Assembly: GCA_002394725.1 (NCBI GenBank)
Contig: DGUQ01000043.1
Coordinates: 1-41,419, forward strand
Direction of reading: 5' to 3'
Length of the DNA: 41,419 nucleotides
From: Ruminococcaceae bacterium UBA4306
GTDB taxonomy: Bacteria > Bacillota > Clostridia > Oscillospirales > Acutalibacteraceae
The translations under genes were made by a program, and so were the position numbers. The notes under the pieces were generated by a model, which worked only from the letters and a program-made list of their open reading frames with translations, ran no database searches and was not told the origin of the DNA. This document shows, piece by piece, positions 8,781 to 15,794 of this stretch (position 1 is its first letter; every line of letters begins with the position of its first letter).

Positions 8781-9404
8781 TTAATCAGCGCTGTCGTCAA
8801 GCATCGCGGCATAATCCTCGGGTGTGTCGAGGTCAGCCGTGATCCCCCTATCGGAGAGCTCGATCACCTTTTGCGGCACGTCGCTCAGGATCGCCCTCAG
8901 ACCGCCGTCTCCCCGATAGCTTTGTATCGCGGGAATCAGTGACGCGGCGATCAGCGGCGGATGACCTTTTCTGCCGTTGCGTGAGGGAAAGGTAACCATA
9001 TGCTCGCCGTCGAACGCCTCGATCAGCGCTTTGAGCGTGTCGCTCCCGACAGCCGGCATATCGCCCGGCAAAAGGAGAAATCCATCACATTCTCCCACCG
9101 CTTGCAGCCCGATCTGCACGGAGCGCAGCATATCGGTTTCGCGATAATCGGGATTGCACACGATATTTACATTGTCGCCGAACCGGTTTTTCAATACCCG
9201 TTCTACTTCATCGGCGTGATTGCCCAGCACGACGACCGCTCTCGGCACCGCTTTCAATACGGCGCCTACGGTACATTCGATCACCGTGCTGTCACGGTAC
9301 GGCAGCAGCGGCTTGAACGCCTTCATGCGTGAGGACATGCCTGCGGCAGGTATCACCGCGCCGATCTGCTTTTTGTCGTCCGTATTCCCGGGCACCGACC
9401 TCAT
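8781..9404 (-). CDS. MocA/YgfJ-like molybdenum cofactor nucleotidyltransferase
   Basis: The 207-aa protein belongs to the NTP-transferase family that includes MobA and MocA. It has the nucleotide-binding loop PAAGMSSRMKAFKPL near residue 20, LPGDMPAV around residue 112, and GHPP around residue 147, the positions expected for a molybdopterin cytidylyltransferase. MocA activates the cofactor for xanthine-dehydrogenase-family enzymes, which matches its position at the head of the hydroxylase operon. The start is uncertain. The ATG at 9404 sits directly against AGGGAG, while the in-frame GTG at 9395 would have 9-nt spacing, so the mature protein may be three residues shorter. A MITE begins 26 bp upstream, inside the likely leader. 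Confidence 0.85.
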   Translation of the reverse strand: MRSVPGNTDDKKQIGAVIPAAGMSSRMKAFKPLLPYRDSTVIECTVGAVLKAVPRAVVVLGNHADEVERVLKNRFGDNVNIVCNPDYRETDMLRSVQIGLQAVGECDGFLLLPGDMPAVGSDTLKALIEAFDGEHMVTFPSRNGRKGHPPLIAASLIPAIQSYRGDGGLRAILSDVPQKVIELSDRGITADLDTPEDYAAMLDDSAD

Positions 9405-9429
9405 CTCCCTATCTGCTGTTTCAGCGTTA

Positions 9430-9635
9430 GGGTGACAGGAATAATCCGAACCGTGGTTTTGCCGCGGTCAGACAAAAATCTGCCCCGTCAAAACTCCGAA
9501 GGACTGAAAATGAGCAAGATTTCGAGCAAGTTTCGGTGCAGAAAGTGCAGGCAGGCTGGCACCTGCCAAAATTGATAAGCCGAAAATTGCCGAAATATTG
9601 CCATTTTCAGCAGGTTCGGATTATTCCTGTCACCC
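9430..9635. mobile_element. 206-bp MITE with perfect 23-bp terminal inverted repeats and TA duplications
   Basis: The ends 9430-9452 and 9613-9635 are exact reverse complements (outer end GGGTGACAGGAATAATCC). The dinucleotide TA flanks both sides (9428-9429 and 9636-9637). The interior has no coding capacity. TA target duplication with GGG-type ends is characteristic of Tc1/mariner-IS630 transposition, so this is probably a non-autonomous element moved by an IS630-like transposase elsewhere in the genome. A second, longer copy lies at 41170 in opposite orientation, which supports a mobile family. Confidence 0.88.
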
Positions 9636-9784
9636 TATGCGTACATAGCCCCTATCCGATCAGGTGGTCGTATTATCATACAACGCCTGTATCGCACTGC
9701 GTGAGATTGCTCACACCCTGTTATTTGATCAATTGTTATCTTCGACTGAAACACGAGTATATTAATATGTATATATGGTTTTAT

Positions 9785-9812
9785 TTTATCATAAAACACT
9801 ATAATGTCAATC
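9785..9812 (-). promoter_or_regulatory. Candidate promoter for the molybdenum-hydroxylase operon
   Basis: On the - strand TTGACA (9807-9812) and TAAAAT (9785-9790) are separated by 16 bp. Transcription would start near 9778 and pass through the MITE before mocA, giving a leader of about 375 nt. The rest of 9638-9870 shows no gene. Confidence 0.45.
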
Positions 9813-9881
9813 TGTTTTTGAAACATTTTGACCATAATAACCAAAAAGATTGAGAATCTTACGATTCGACCCCATTCGCCC

Positions 9882-9910
9882 TTGACAAATCCGCCGCGGA
9901 GTGATAATAT
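9882..9910 (+). promoter_or_regulatory. Promoter of the initiator tRNA gene
   Basis: TTGACA (9882-9887) and TAATAT (9905-9910) are spaced 17 bp apart, about 23 bp before the tRNA 5' end. This is a near-consensus housekeeping promoter in the right place. Confidence 0.8.
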
Positions 9911-9932
9911 ATTAAGGCTGAAAGGCAGATAT

Positions 9933-10009
<77 letters not shown>

Positions 10010-10015
10010 CGACGG

Positions 10016-10056
10016 AAAGGTCGACATTTTGTAGAAATACAAGATGCCGACCTTTT
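10016..10056 (+). terminator. Terminator after tRNA-fMet
   Basis: AAAGGTCG pairs with CGACCTTT across an inner stem (CAT.TTGTA with TACAA.ATG) and a GAAA loop. One A.C mismatch and one wobble are present, and the hairpin ends in TTTT. The hairpin is duplicated at 10191-10230. Confidence 0.75.
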
Positions 10057-10147
10057 CATTTTTGCCTTATCTATGCGATTTGTTTTTGTTTTCGCCACAC
10101 CGAAAAAAGTCGACATTGTCGAAAAAATATTTCAGGTTCGTCTATTC

Positions 10148-10296
10148 AGGTCGTGAGGAAAGGTTTCCGTAACCCCCGCAGCCACGACGGAAAGGTCGAC
10201 ATTTTGTAGAAATATAAGATGCCGACCTTTCATTTTTGCCTTAGCTATGCGGTTTGTTTTTGCTCCATCGAAAAAAGTCGACATTGTCGAAATATT
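10148..10296 (+). repeat. Duplicate of the tRNA-fMet 3' end, terminator and following sequence (att-like)
   Basis: Positions 9976-10131 and 10148-10296 are direct repeats. Both start AGGTCGTGAGG, contain CCCCCGCA.CCACGACGG (the tRNA 3' end and flank), the same terminator hairpin (10191-10230 in this copy) and the same trailing sequence, ending in GTCGACATTGTCGAAA. In this copy the T-arm is altered and the CCA is GCC-A, so it is not a functional tRNA. Duplication of a tRNA 3' end is the classic footprint of an element integrated at a tRNA att site. Confidence 0.8.
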
Positions 10297-10314
10297 ACAA
10301 GTTTGTCTACCTTC

Positions 10315-10346
10315 TTGACTTTCGTACATATATTCGATAGAATATA
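10315..10346 (+). promoter_or_regulatory. Promoter with overlapping palindromic operator for the DUF6088 gene
   Basis: TTGACT (10315-10320), a 17-bp spacer and TAGAAT (10338-10343) form a good promoter. A perfect inverted repeat TATATTC-GATA-GAATATA (10329-10346) overlaps the -10 box. The start codon follows at 10361 after GAGGTG. This is the layout expected for autoregulation by an antitoxin-like DNA-binding protein. Confidence 0.72.
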
Positions 10347-10360
10347 CACGAGGTGAAAAC

Positions 10361-10993
10361 ATGGATTATACTAAAACTGTCAGGGCTTTCTGCCTGAATA
10401 ATCAGAATCAATTATTTGACGTTTCCTATATGGCATCCGATTACTTTGCCGTCATGCCGCGCAAGACCCTGTTGAAGATCCTTTCACGACTTACCGATGA
10501 GGGCCTTCTGCTCCCCGTGTCAAAAGGCGTGTACTATATTCAAGGCGACAGACCATTCGACTTGGACAGGGCGGTCGAGGAGTATTACATCAACGACAAT
10601 CACGGTATGTTTGTCGGGTACAAAATGTACAACGATCTGCAGGTCAGCGATTACACAGACGGTACTGTTGAGATATACACCAATCGGATTGGAGCCGCTC
10701 ATAAGACTGTCGGTAAGTATCATCTGACTTATGCCAATGTCGTATTTGACAACTACGCAAAGCAGCTGATCCAAACCCTTGAGCTGACCGAACATTTCAC
10801 AAAAATCTTCGATCTTGATTACATCCGCTTGTACAACGTCAGACAAAGCGGTATCCGCAACTATCTCGATTATGATATTGATCGTGTCACAAAGGCGATC
10901 CCATACCAACGCTCCACGCTGGTCACCTTTGATCGACTGATGAAAGAAGCCGGCTTCTCCGGAAGTGTCCTGAGGAATCTCAAAGGAGCTTGA
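10361..10993 (+). CDS. DUF6088 / AbiEi antitoxin-like protein
   Basis: The 210-aa protein starts with a winged-helix-like region (about residues 15-65, including FAVMPRKTLLKILSRLTDEGLLLPVSKGVYY). The C-terminal domain resembles DUF6088 and the AbiEi antitoxins of type IV toxin-antitoxin systems, which bind inverted repeats at their own promoters. A palindrome lies exactly over the -10 box here. No AbiEii nucleotidyltransferase toxin follows; instead an Xre-type protein gene begins 6 nt after the stop. It may be an orphan antitoxin or half of an unrecognised two-gene module. Family assignment is from the overall pattern, not from a search. Confidence 0.65.
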   Translation: MDYTKTVRAFCLNNQNQLFDVSYMASDYFAVMPRKTLLKILSRLTDEGLLLPVSKGVYYIQGDRPFDLDRAVEEYYINDNHGMFVGYKMYNDLQVSDYTDGTVEIYTNRIGAAHKTVGKYHLTYANVVFDNYAKQLIQTLELTEHFTKIFDLDYIRLYNVRQSGIRNYLDYDIDRVTKAIPYQRSTLVTFDRLMKEAGFSGSVLRNLKGA

Positions 10994-10998
10994 CGGAG

Positions 10999-11580
10999 AT
11001 GGGGCGTATATATTACTTTTGCAGAAATGAACGGGACTTCTTCAAATGGTGTAGGCGCTATGTCAGGCGCGCACAGCAATACATCGAGTCTTTTGAGAGC
11101 GACAGGGGAGAGCTCTCTCGAATGCTCGGCGAAGAAGAATACCGCGAATCTGTCAAAATTGTACGCCAATATCAAGTGCTATTATCCTCCCTGCCGAATG
11201 CACAGCAGAGATTTCTGGAGGAATACCTGATAGACAATCGGGAATATCCGATCTTCAAACCACCGTATAACCGCTACACGCATATCATCTATGAAAACTG
11301 GGAGCAGATCTGCTTCCCGCAAAATATCAGCAACTTCAAAACGGTCGACCGCGTTCAGCTCGGCAAAACGATCCGGATGATGCGCGAGAATCATGGATTG
11401 TCCCGCAGACAGGTCGCCGAGCTGTTACAAATCAATGATAAAACCCTGAGTGCCTACGAGAACGGCGATAGACTCGTCAAGACCGATGTCCTATACGGAA
11501 TGTCTCAGATATACAAAACGAGCATAGATCTCATCATCGAGAAATCTATGCCCGTTTTTCTTTTTTACAAAGGAAGATAA
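10999..11580 (+). CDS. Xre-family HTH protein with an unknown N-terminal domain
   Basis: The 193-aa protein has about 115 N-terminal residues of no recognised family: basic and helical, starting MGRIYYFCRNERDFFKWCRRYVRR. A canonical Xre/Cro helix-turn-helix follows (about 118-175: LGKTIRMMRENHGLSRRQVAELLQIN). AAGGAG at 10983-10988 is 10 nt from the ATG at 10999; a TTG at 10990 overlaps the upstream stop and is too close. The gene is in an operon with the DUF6088 gene. A degenerate copy of its 3' half is present at 15455-15675. The N-terminal part may be the effector or toxin-binding domain, but that is a guess. Confidence 0.75.
   Translation: MGRIYYFCRNERDFFKWCRRYVRRAQQYIESFESDRGELSRMLGEEEYRESVKIVRQYQVLLSSLPNAQQRFLEEYLIDNREYPIFKPPYNRYTHIIYENWEQICFPQNISNFKTVDRVQLGKTIRMMRENHGLSRRQVAELLQINDKTLSAYENGDRLVKTDVLYGMSQIYKTSIDLIIEKSMPVFLFYKGR
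11522..11566 (+). terminator. Terminator embedded in the 3' end of the Xre gene
   Basis: GCATAGAT (11522-11529) pairs with ATCTATGC (11544-11551), followed by CCG and a long T-rich run (11555-11566). The stem lies within the last codons of the gene. The same hairpin is kept in the pseudogene copy near 15631-15675. Confidence 0.75.
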
Positions 11581-11634
11581 AGCGGTCTTCCTAAAGAAAA
11601 CCTTGTTGAGAATCTCATTAAACCAGATCGCTTT

Positions 11635-11823
11635 TTAATTACAATACATTAATTTAATATCGACTTCTTCTATTAAGTTATTAATTCTTTCTGCATTACC
11701 AGTATTTGAACTCGAATAATTAGCTAATGTTGAAGTGTTTAAATAATTATATCTGATATCTGTTGTTGTCTGAATGGACTGTGTTTCCGGGGTTATCGTT
11801 TTGTTCGACTCTATTATCTTCAT
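11635..11823 (-). CDS. Possible small ORF overlapping the protease gene
   Basis: This 62-codon frame begins MKIIESNKTITPETQS, with AAGGA 10 nt upstream; an alternative ATG lies at 11841. It overlaps the 3' end of the protease gene by about 77 bp in another frame. The product is polar and Asn/Thr/Ser-rich, and no family is recognised. It may be a small coupled gene or chance. Confidence 0.3.
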   Translation of the reverse strand: MKIIESNKTITPETQSIQTTTDIRYNYLNTSTLANYSSSNTGNAERINNLIEEVDIKLMYCN

Positions 11824-12793
11824 ATCGTTCCCATCCTTCAAAAATTGTTTGATTGTTGATTGCTGAACCTGGAGGCATAATATTTATTTTCCCTTTTGTG
11901 ATAAAATAATGAGCGCCTCCGTCAATGCTTTCAATCAAGCATCTTTTTATATTATATTCACCGTTGTTTTGTTTAGACAATCCTAAAATATCTAACGGTA
12001 AACTTAACCCAAGCTCACTACTAATATCATCATATATTTGCTTTATTACATTATATAAATCAGAACTGGGTTTTATTACATTTAACCCTAAATTATTCTT
12101 TGCTTCTCTTCTATTGATAGTATAATCGTGGCTTCCAGAATCGCTACACAAAAAGGAGATTATTTGCTTAATCTTACTAGTGTCTGTTACTTGATTTAAT
12201 AATAGTTTTTCTGCGAGCATTTTTATCTGCGCTCTTGATCTATATACTTGACCTAAAACTAAAGGATGCACCTTCTCCGATAGCTTTATCATAATATTTG
12301 CAAGAGCATTATCATCTTTAATTGATAATTCCTCTTTTGCGAATTCCAAGTAACCTTTAACTGCTTCTACGCTAACAGGAAATGTATTATTGCCTGGTAA
12401 GTTCTCTAATTTAGGGTTAAGCGGAGTATTAATGCTTGGATCTATTGGACCAAGCGTTGCTTGTTTTGTCATTACTATAGAATTAGCTCCAATACTAATA
12501 AGAGTTCCCGCGCTATGTGCTTTATGCGGTATAATAACTTCTAATTTATCACAGTACATTCTTAATAGATTCACTATATTCCAAGCGGCGCTCGTATCTC
12601 CACCTCTTGTGTACAAATATAGTGATATTTTGGGGACAACCCCAATTTTATCTAGTTGATCAATAAATCTATCAATAGCATCTTGTGCAATTTGTGATTC
12701 AAAGCCTTGTCGATCACTTGTAATATATACAAGTACTTTTGAATCTAGTTGTTCTTCTAGTTCTCTGTAAAGAGTTATTCTATCATTATACAT
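11747..12793 (-). CDS. Clp-fold serine protease of the SDH (serine dehydrogenase proteinase) family
   Basis: The 348-aa protein has the ClpP/crotonase-fold core seen in SppA-like and SDH proteases: TRGGDTSAAW (oxyanion loop, about residues 62-71), the nucleophile in HSAGT (Ser94) and ATLGPIDPS with Asp118. There is no signal peptide, so it is cytoplasmic. The C-terminal 120 residues are less conserved and end in an Asn-rich tail. GGAG is 7 nt before the ATG. The gene is AT-rich compared with the flanking host genes and follows a cytosine methyltransferase and a putative restriction gene on the same strand, so it may belong to the same defence block. Its substrate is unknown. Confidence 0.82.
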   Translation of the reverse strand: MYNDRITLYRELEEQLDSKVLVYITSDRQGFESQIAQDAIDRFIDQLDKIGVVPKISLYLYTRGGDTSAAWNIVNLLRMYCDKLEVIIPHKAHSAGTLISIGANSIVMTKQATLGPIDPSINTPLNPKLENLPGNNTFPVSVEAVKGYLEFAKEELSIKDDNALANIMIKLSEKVHPLVLGQVYRSRAQIKMLAEKLLLNQVTDTSKIKQIISFLCSDSGSHDYTINRREAKNNLGLNVIKPSSDLYNVIKQIYDDISSELGLSLPLDILGLSKQNNGEYNIKRCLIESIDGGAHYFITKGKINIMPPGSAINNQTIFEGWERYEDNRVEQNDNPGNTVHSDNNRYQI

Positions 12794-12873
12794 TTTATTT
12801 CTCCAATAATTATTCTGTAATTGTTATTATATACTATTATTTTGATGATTACAACCCAGAATCAACGCAAAAA

Positions 12874-13935
12874 TCACACAACCTCTAAACTTTGAGTATT
12901 TGTGCTATGCGTTTCATAATATCGTTTTTGTTCGTAATTATTATTTGTTATTAGTGTTTTCCTGATACAATCAGCTATTATGTAAGCTAATCTAACCGGC
13001 ACGGCATTTCCGATCATCTTATATCCGTAATCTACATCTGTATAAACAAAATCGAAACTATCCGGGAAGCATTGCAACCTCGCACATTCTCTTACGGTTA
13101 GTCTGCGATACAGATCTTCTTTTCCGGGGACAAAGATTCTTTTGTTTTGCTCGACAAAAAGCATCTTCGGAGCCTGCGGGTGCAACTGGCACTGACGTCC
13201 GCTGGCCTGTACAGTAAATCCCTGCTCGTCCCAACCTCTTACTCTGTTTCGACTCATAAATATAGTTGAGTACGCTCCAATGTAGTATTCATGGTTGGAT
13301 ATCTCCAGTTTTCCATTTGTTTTGTTTTTCGGAAGAGCCGGAATGGCGGTGTCTTTTAAATCTCCAATTGCTTGTTCAAGCGTAATTTTTTGTGATTTTA
13401 ATGGTGTAGTTGGCTTAGGAAACACAAACTTGATGTTTAAATCTTTTCTAAAACCGATATAAAAAACACGTTTTCGGTCTTGAGGAACACCATAGTCCGC
13501 AGCGTTTACCAAATCAATTGTAACATCATATCCACATTCCTCGAATTGTGCAATAATGTTTTTAACCGCCTCGGAATGTCTATTTGCCAACATTCCAGAA
13601 ACATTCTCAGCTAAGAAAAACTTCGGCTGTTTGCTTTTTAAGATTCTAATGTAATCGTAAAACAGCTGTCCTCTTTCATCATTGATACCGCGAAGAGCTC
13701 CAGCCTCACTCCAGCTTTGGCATGGCGGTCCTCCAATTATTCCATCGATTTCGTCCGGAAAATCTGAATCTTGTATTTTTCTAATATCTCCTTTTATGAG
13801 TTTTGAAGTGTGGTTCTTTTCATATGTAGCCCATATACCCGGATCAAACTCATTAGCAATCGCTATTTCATAACCTGCCTGCTCAAATCCTAAATCAAGA
13901 CCACCGGCTCCAGAGAATAAGCTTATCAGCTTCAT
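12874..13935 (-). CDS. DNA (cytosine-5-)-methyltransferase, M.HaeIII-like
   Basis: All C5-methyltransferase motifs are present: motif [13 protein letters not shown] (start of protein), motif [10 protein letters not shown] with catalytic Cys72, motif VI AENV, motif [15 protein letters not shown], and motif [12 protein letters not shown]. The target-recognition region, with [22 protein letters not shown] followed by a [14 protein letters not shown] stretch, is very like the one I recall for M.HaeIII, which methylates GGCC. Recognition of GGCC is therefore a reasonable prediction. The start at 13935 ([13 protein letters not shown] 9 nt upstream) matches M.HaeIII better than the ATG at 13950. It lies 57 bp after the putative restriction gene. 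Low G+C suggests transfer. Confidence 0.95.
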   Translation of the reverse strand: MKLISLFSGAGGLDLGFEQAGYEIAIANEFDPGIWATYEKNHTSKLIKGDIRKIQDSDFPDEIDGIIGGPPCQSWSEAGALRGINDERGQLFYDYIRILKSKQPKFFLAENVSGMLANRHSEAVKNIIAQFEECGYDVTIDLVNAADYGVPQDRKRVFYIGFRKDLNIKFVFPKPTTPLKSQKITLEQAIGDLKDTAIPALPKNKTNGKLEISNHEYYIGAYSTIFMSRNRVRGWDEQGFTVQASGRQCQLHPQAPKMLFVEQNKRIFVPGKEDLYRRLTVRECARLQCFPDSFDFVYTDVDYGYKMIGNAVPVRLAYIIADCIRKTLITNNNYEQKRYYETHSTNTQSLEVV

Positions 13936-13992
13936 CTTTATCATCTCCATTCCGATTGTATAATAACTCTAATTCTTTAAATTGCAAGTGTT

Positions 13993-14883
13993 TTATTCGT
14001 AAACAATCTGATAATCTTCGACGTTGTCCTTGGTTACATCTTCATCGGTCTCAATTCCTAGTTGCTTCAGAGCATCTAACAATTTGTTTCCAACGTCATT
14101 CCCTTTAGTGATTAATGGTTTATCAAACTTTATTTCATATGATAACTTTCCGTTAACAACCGACCAGTCAATATAAACCGCTAATGGTCTGTTACCATCC
14201 CACTTGTTTTTATAACAACGGTAGTTTAGGGCTTTACACGCAAAGTAGACATTAGGATGTAAATCGACATATTCCTCGATGGTATAGAGATTATCAAAAA
14301 TATCCTCAACACTTGAATAATTATCGCCAAACAAGAGATGTGTTGCTATTCCCGAATCAGAAATAACTTTCCCATTTACAAGAGCATCTCGTTTATCTTT
14401 AGGTAAATTTGTACCTGCATAAACATCTATTACTTGTTGATATGTTAAGTTTATCTTATTGGATAATTCACCGCTATCTTTATTTAGAAGTTCAAACTTC
14501 CAGCCAAGAGTAAAAGCACCTTTATCAGTCCTTCCAAATTTCTTTTTATAAATAAGTGGTTTATTACTAAAAGCCTTACTGATGTCTGAGGTTGCGCTTG
14601 AAATGAACTTTGCCCACTCAGAGCCAAAGAGTACCTCCGCTCTATCAGCGCTTGTCTTATTCTCTAAGAAATCTGCATTTCCCTTTTTATAGGAGATTTT
14701 AAACTCTTTTGTGCCACCTTCAAAGGAGGCTAATACATAAATATCAGTTTTAGGTTCACCATTACGGCAAGTCGGTTTTCCAGATTCTAAAACTATATAC
14801 TTTACATCGTTATATATAAACTCAGTTCCGGGTGAAAGAATGTTTTTTATTCTTCTCTCTTCTTTTCCAAAATCTTTAGCCAT
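13993..14883 (-). CDS. Putative type II restriction endonuclease (by context)
   Basis: The 296-aa protein starts MAKDFGKEERRIKNIL, with AAGGAGA 7 nt upstream; the longer frame to 15015 has no good ribosome site. I do not recognise the family. It is a soluble, charged protein whose segments KTDIYVLASFEGGTKEFKISYKK and AVYIDWSVVNG alternate beta strands and acidic/lysine residues, as in many nuclease folds, but no confident PD-(D/E)XK or HNH signature is visible. The assignment rests on its position directly upstream of, and same-strand with, an M.HaeIII-like methyltransferase. It does not look like R.HaeIII as I remember it. Confidence 0.55.
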   Translation of the reverse strand: MAKDFGKEERRIKNILSPGTEFIYNDVKYIVLESGKPTCRNGEPKTDIYVLASFEGGTKEFKISYKKGNADFLENKTSADRAEVLFGSEWAKFISSATSDISKAFSNKPLIYKKKFGRTDKGAFTLGWKFELLNKDSGELSNKINLTYQQVIDVYAGTNLPKDKRDALVNGKVISDSGIATHLLFGDNYSSVEDIFDNLYTIEEYVDLHPNVYFACKALNYRCYKNKWDGNRPLAVYIDWSVVNGKLSYEIKFDKPLITKGNDVGNKLLDALKQLGIETDEDVTKDNVEDYQIVYE

Positions 14884-14961
14884 AACAATTTCTCCTTCTA
14901 TAATGAATATTAAAATTATATCACAGAAAAGAGCTGAAAACAATCTCAGGAATAATAATTC

Positions 14962-14990
14962 TTGACTTGTTTCGACAATTATGGTAATGT
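14962..14990 (+). promoter_or_regulatory. Candidate promoter for the first DUF6809 gene
   Basis: TTGACT (14962-14967), a 17-bp spacer and TAATGT (14985-14990) precede the gene at 15014. The -10 half lies inside the duplicated segment, whereas the -35 half is unique to this copy. Confidence 0.5.
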
Positions 14991-15454
14991 CATGCACTAA
15001 CAAGGAGTTGGTCATGACAGTATTAGAGGATCTGTTTTACGGAAACATACAACCGTGCGATAACAAACAAAGTGCGGAGGTGCGGCGGAAGCTGTCGGTA
15101 ATGACCGCAGCGGAAGAGAAGTTGATAGAAACGATACCAGATGATGTGCAACGCACCGAGGTGTTAGAAATGTTCAATAAGCAGATAGAGCTGATCGCTC
15201 TCTGTGAACGCGATGCCTTTATTGATGTCTTCCGTTTAGGGGCAAGGCTGATAATCGAAATGCTGACAGCGCCGTAAATACCGGATCAAATCTATCGTAT
15301 CATGTCGTTTTACGGAATGCAAGCGATTTGCAAAAACGTAAACAGAATCGCCGAAAATGTAAAAAACAATGGGTGCTCTTTCCCAAGAACCGGGATTGAG
15401 TGCCCTTTATGCAATCGTTTGATTGTTGTAAAAAACATAAATTTTGCAAAATCG
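14980..15454 (+). repeat. Direct repeat copy A (DUF6809 gene plus downstream region)
   Basis: This segment matches 17446-17931 in the same orientation, starting TATGGTAATGTCATGCAC and ending TTGCAAAATCG. The coding half is nearly identical; the 3' non-coding half is more diverged. The two copies flank the ParA-HEPN pair. The tail of this copy (15424-15454) holds only two degenerate units of the 19-bp repeat that is fully developed after copy B. Confidence 0.85.
15014..15277 (+). CDS. DUF6809 family small protein, copy A
   Basis: The 87-aa protein MTVLEDLFYGNIQPCDNKQS... has the conserved DUF6809 pattern: an N-terminal MTVLEDL.YGN, a central helical E/K-rich part, and a C-terminal F..G.RLG.R..IE. 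DUF6809 proteins are common in Clostridia mobile elements and have no known function. AAGGAG is 6 nt before the ATG. Relative to copy B it has several substitutions, for example Val for Gly in IDVFRLGARL, where family members normally have Gly. Confidence 0.75.
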   Translation: MTVLEDLFYGNIQPCDNKQSAEVRRKLSVMTAAEEKLIETIPDDVQRTEVLEMFNKQIELIALCERDAFIDVFRLGARLIIEMLTAP

Positions 15455-15675
15455 ACCGCATTCAGCACGGCAAACTGATCCGAATGACGCGCTAGAATAA
15501 ACAGATTGTCCCACAGGCAGGTCGCCGAGCTGTTGCAGATCAACGATAAACCCTGAGTGCCTGTGAGAACGGCGATTGACTCGTTAAGACCGATGTCCTA
15601 TACAGTATGTCTCAGATATACAAAAAACGAGCATAGATCTCATCATAGAGAAATCTATGGCCGTTTTTCTTTTAC
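15455..15675 (+). pseudogene. Degenerate copy of the Xre-HTH gene 3' half
   Basis: The sequence follows positions 11349-11566 of the intact Xre gene: a GACCGC..TTCAGC..GGCAAA start, the HTH-encoding block with GTCGCCGAGCTGTT, and the terminal GCATAGATCTCATCAT hairpin and T-run. In-frame stops (TAG at the RM.E helix) and single-base losses destroy the frame, and there is no start. It begins exactly where direct repeat A ends. The intact gene has the same T-rich tail, so the terminator may still work for transcripts entering from repeat A. Confidence 0.85.
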
Positions 15676-15794
15676 TGCATAAGTAGATAAGAAAAGCACT
15701 GATTTGACATTGATTTATTGTTTTAACCATGATATATTTATTATGGTTCTAATGTTATAGCTCAACTTGCTAGTATTATGGAAAGGATTTTGTT

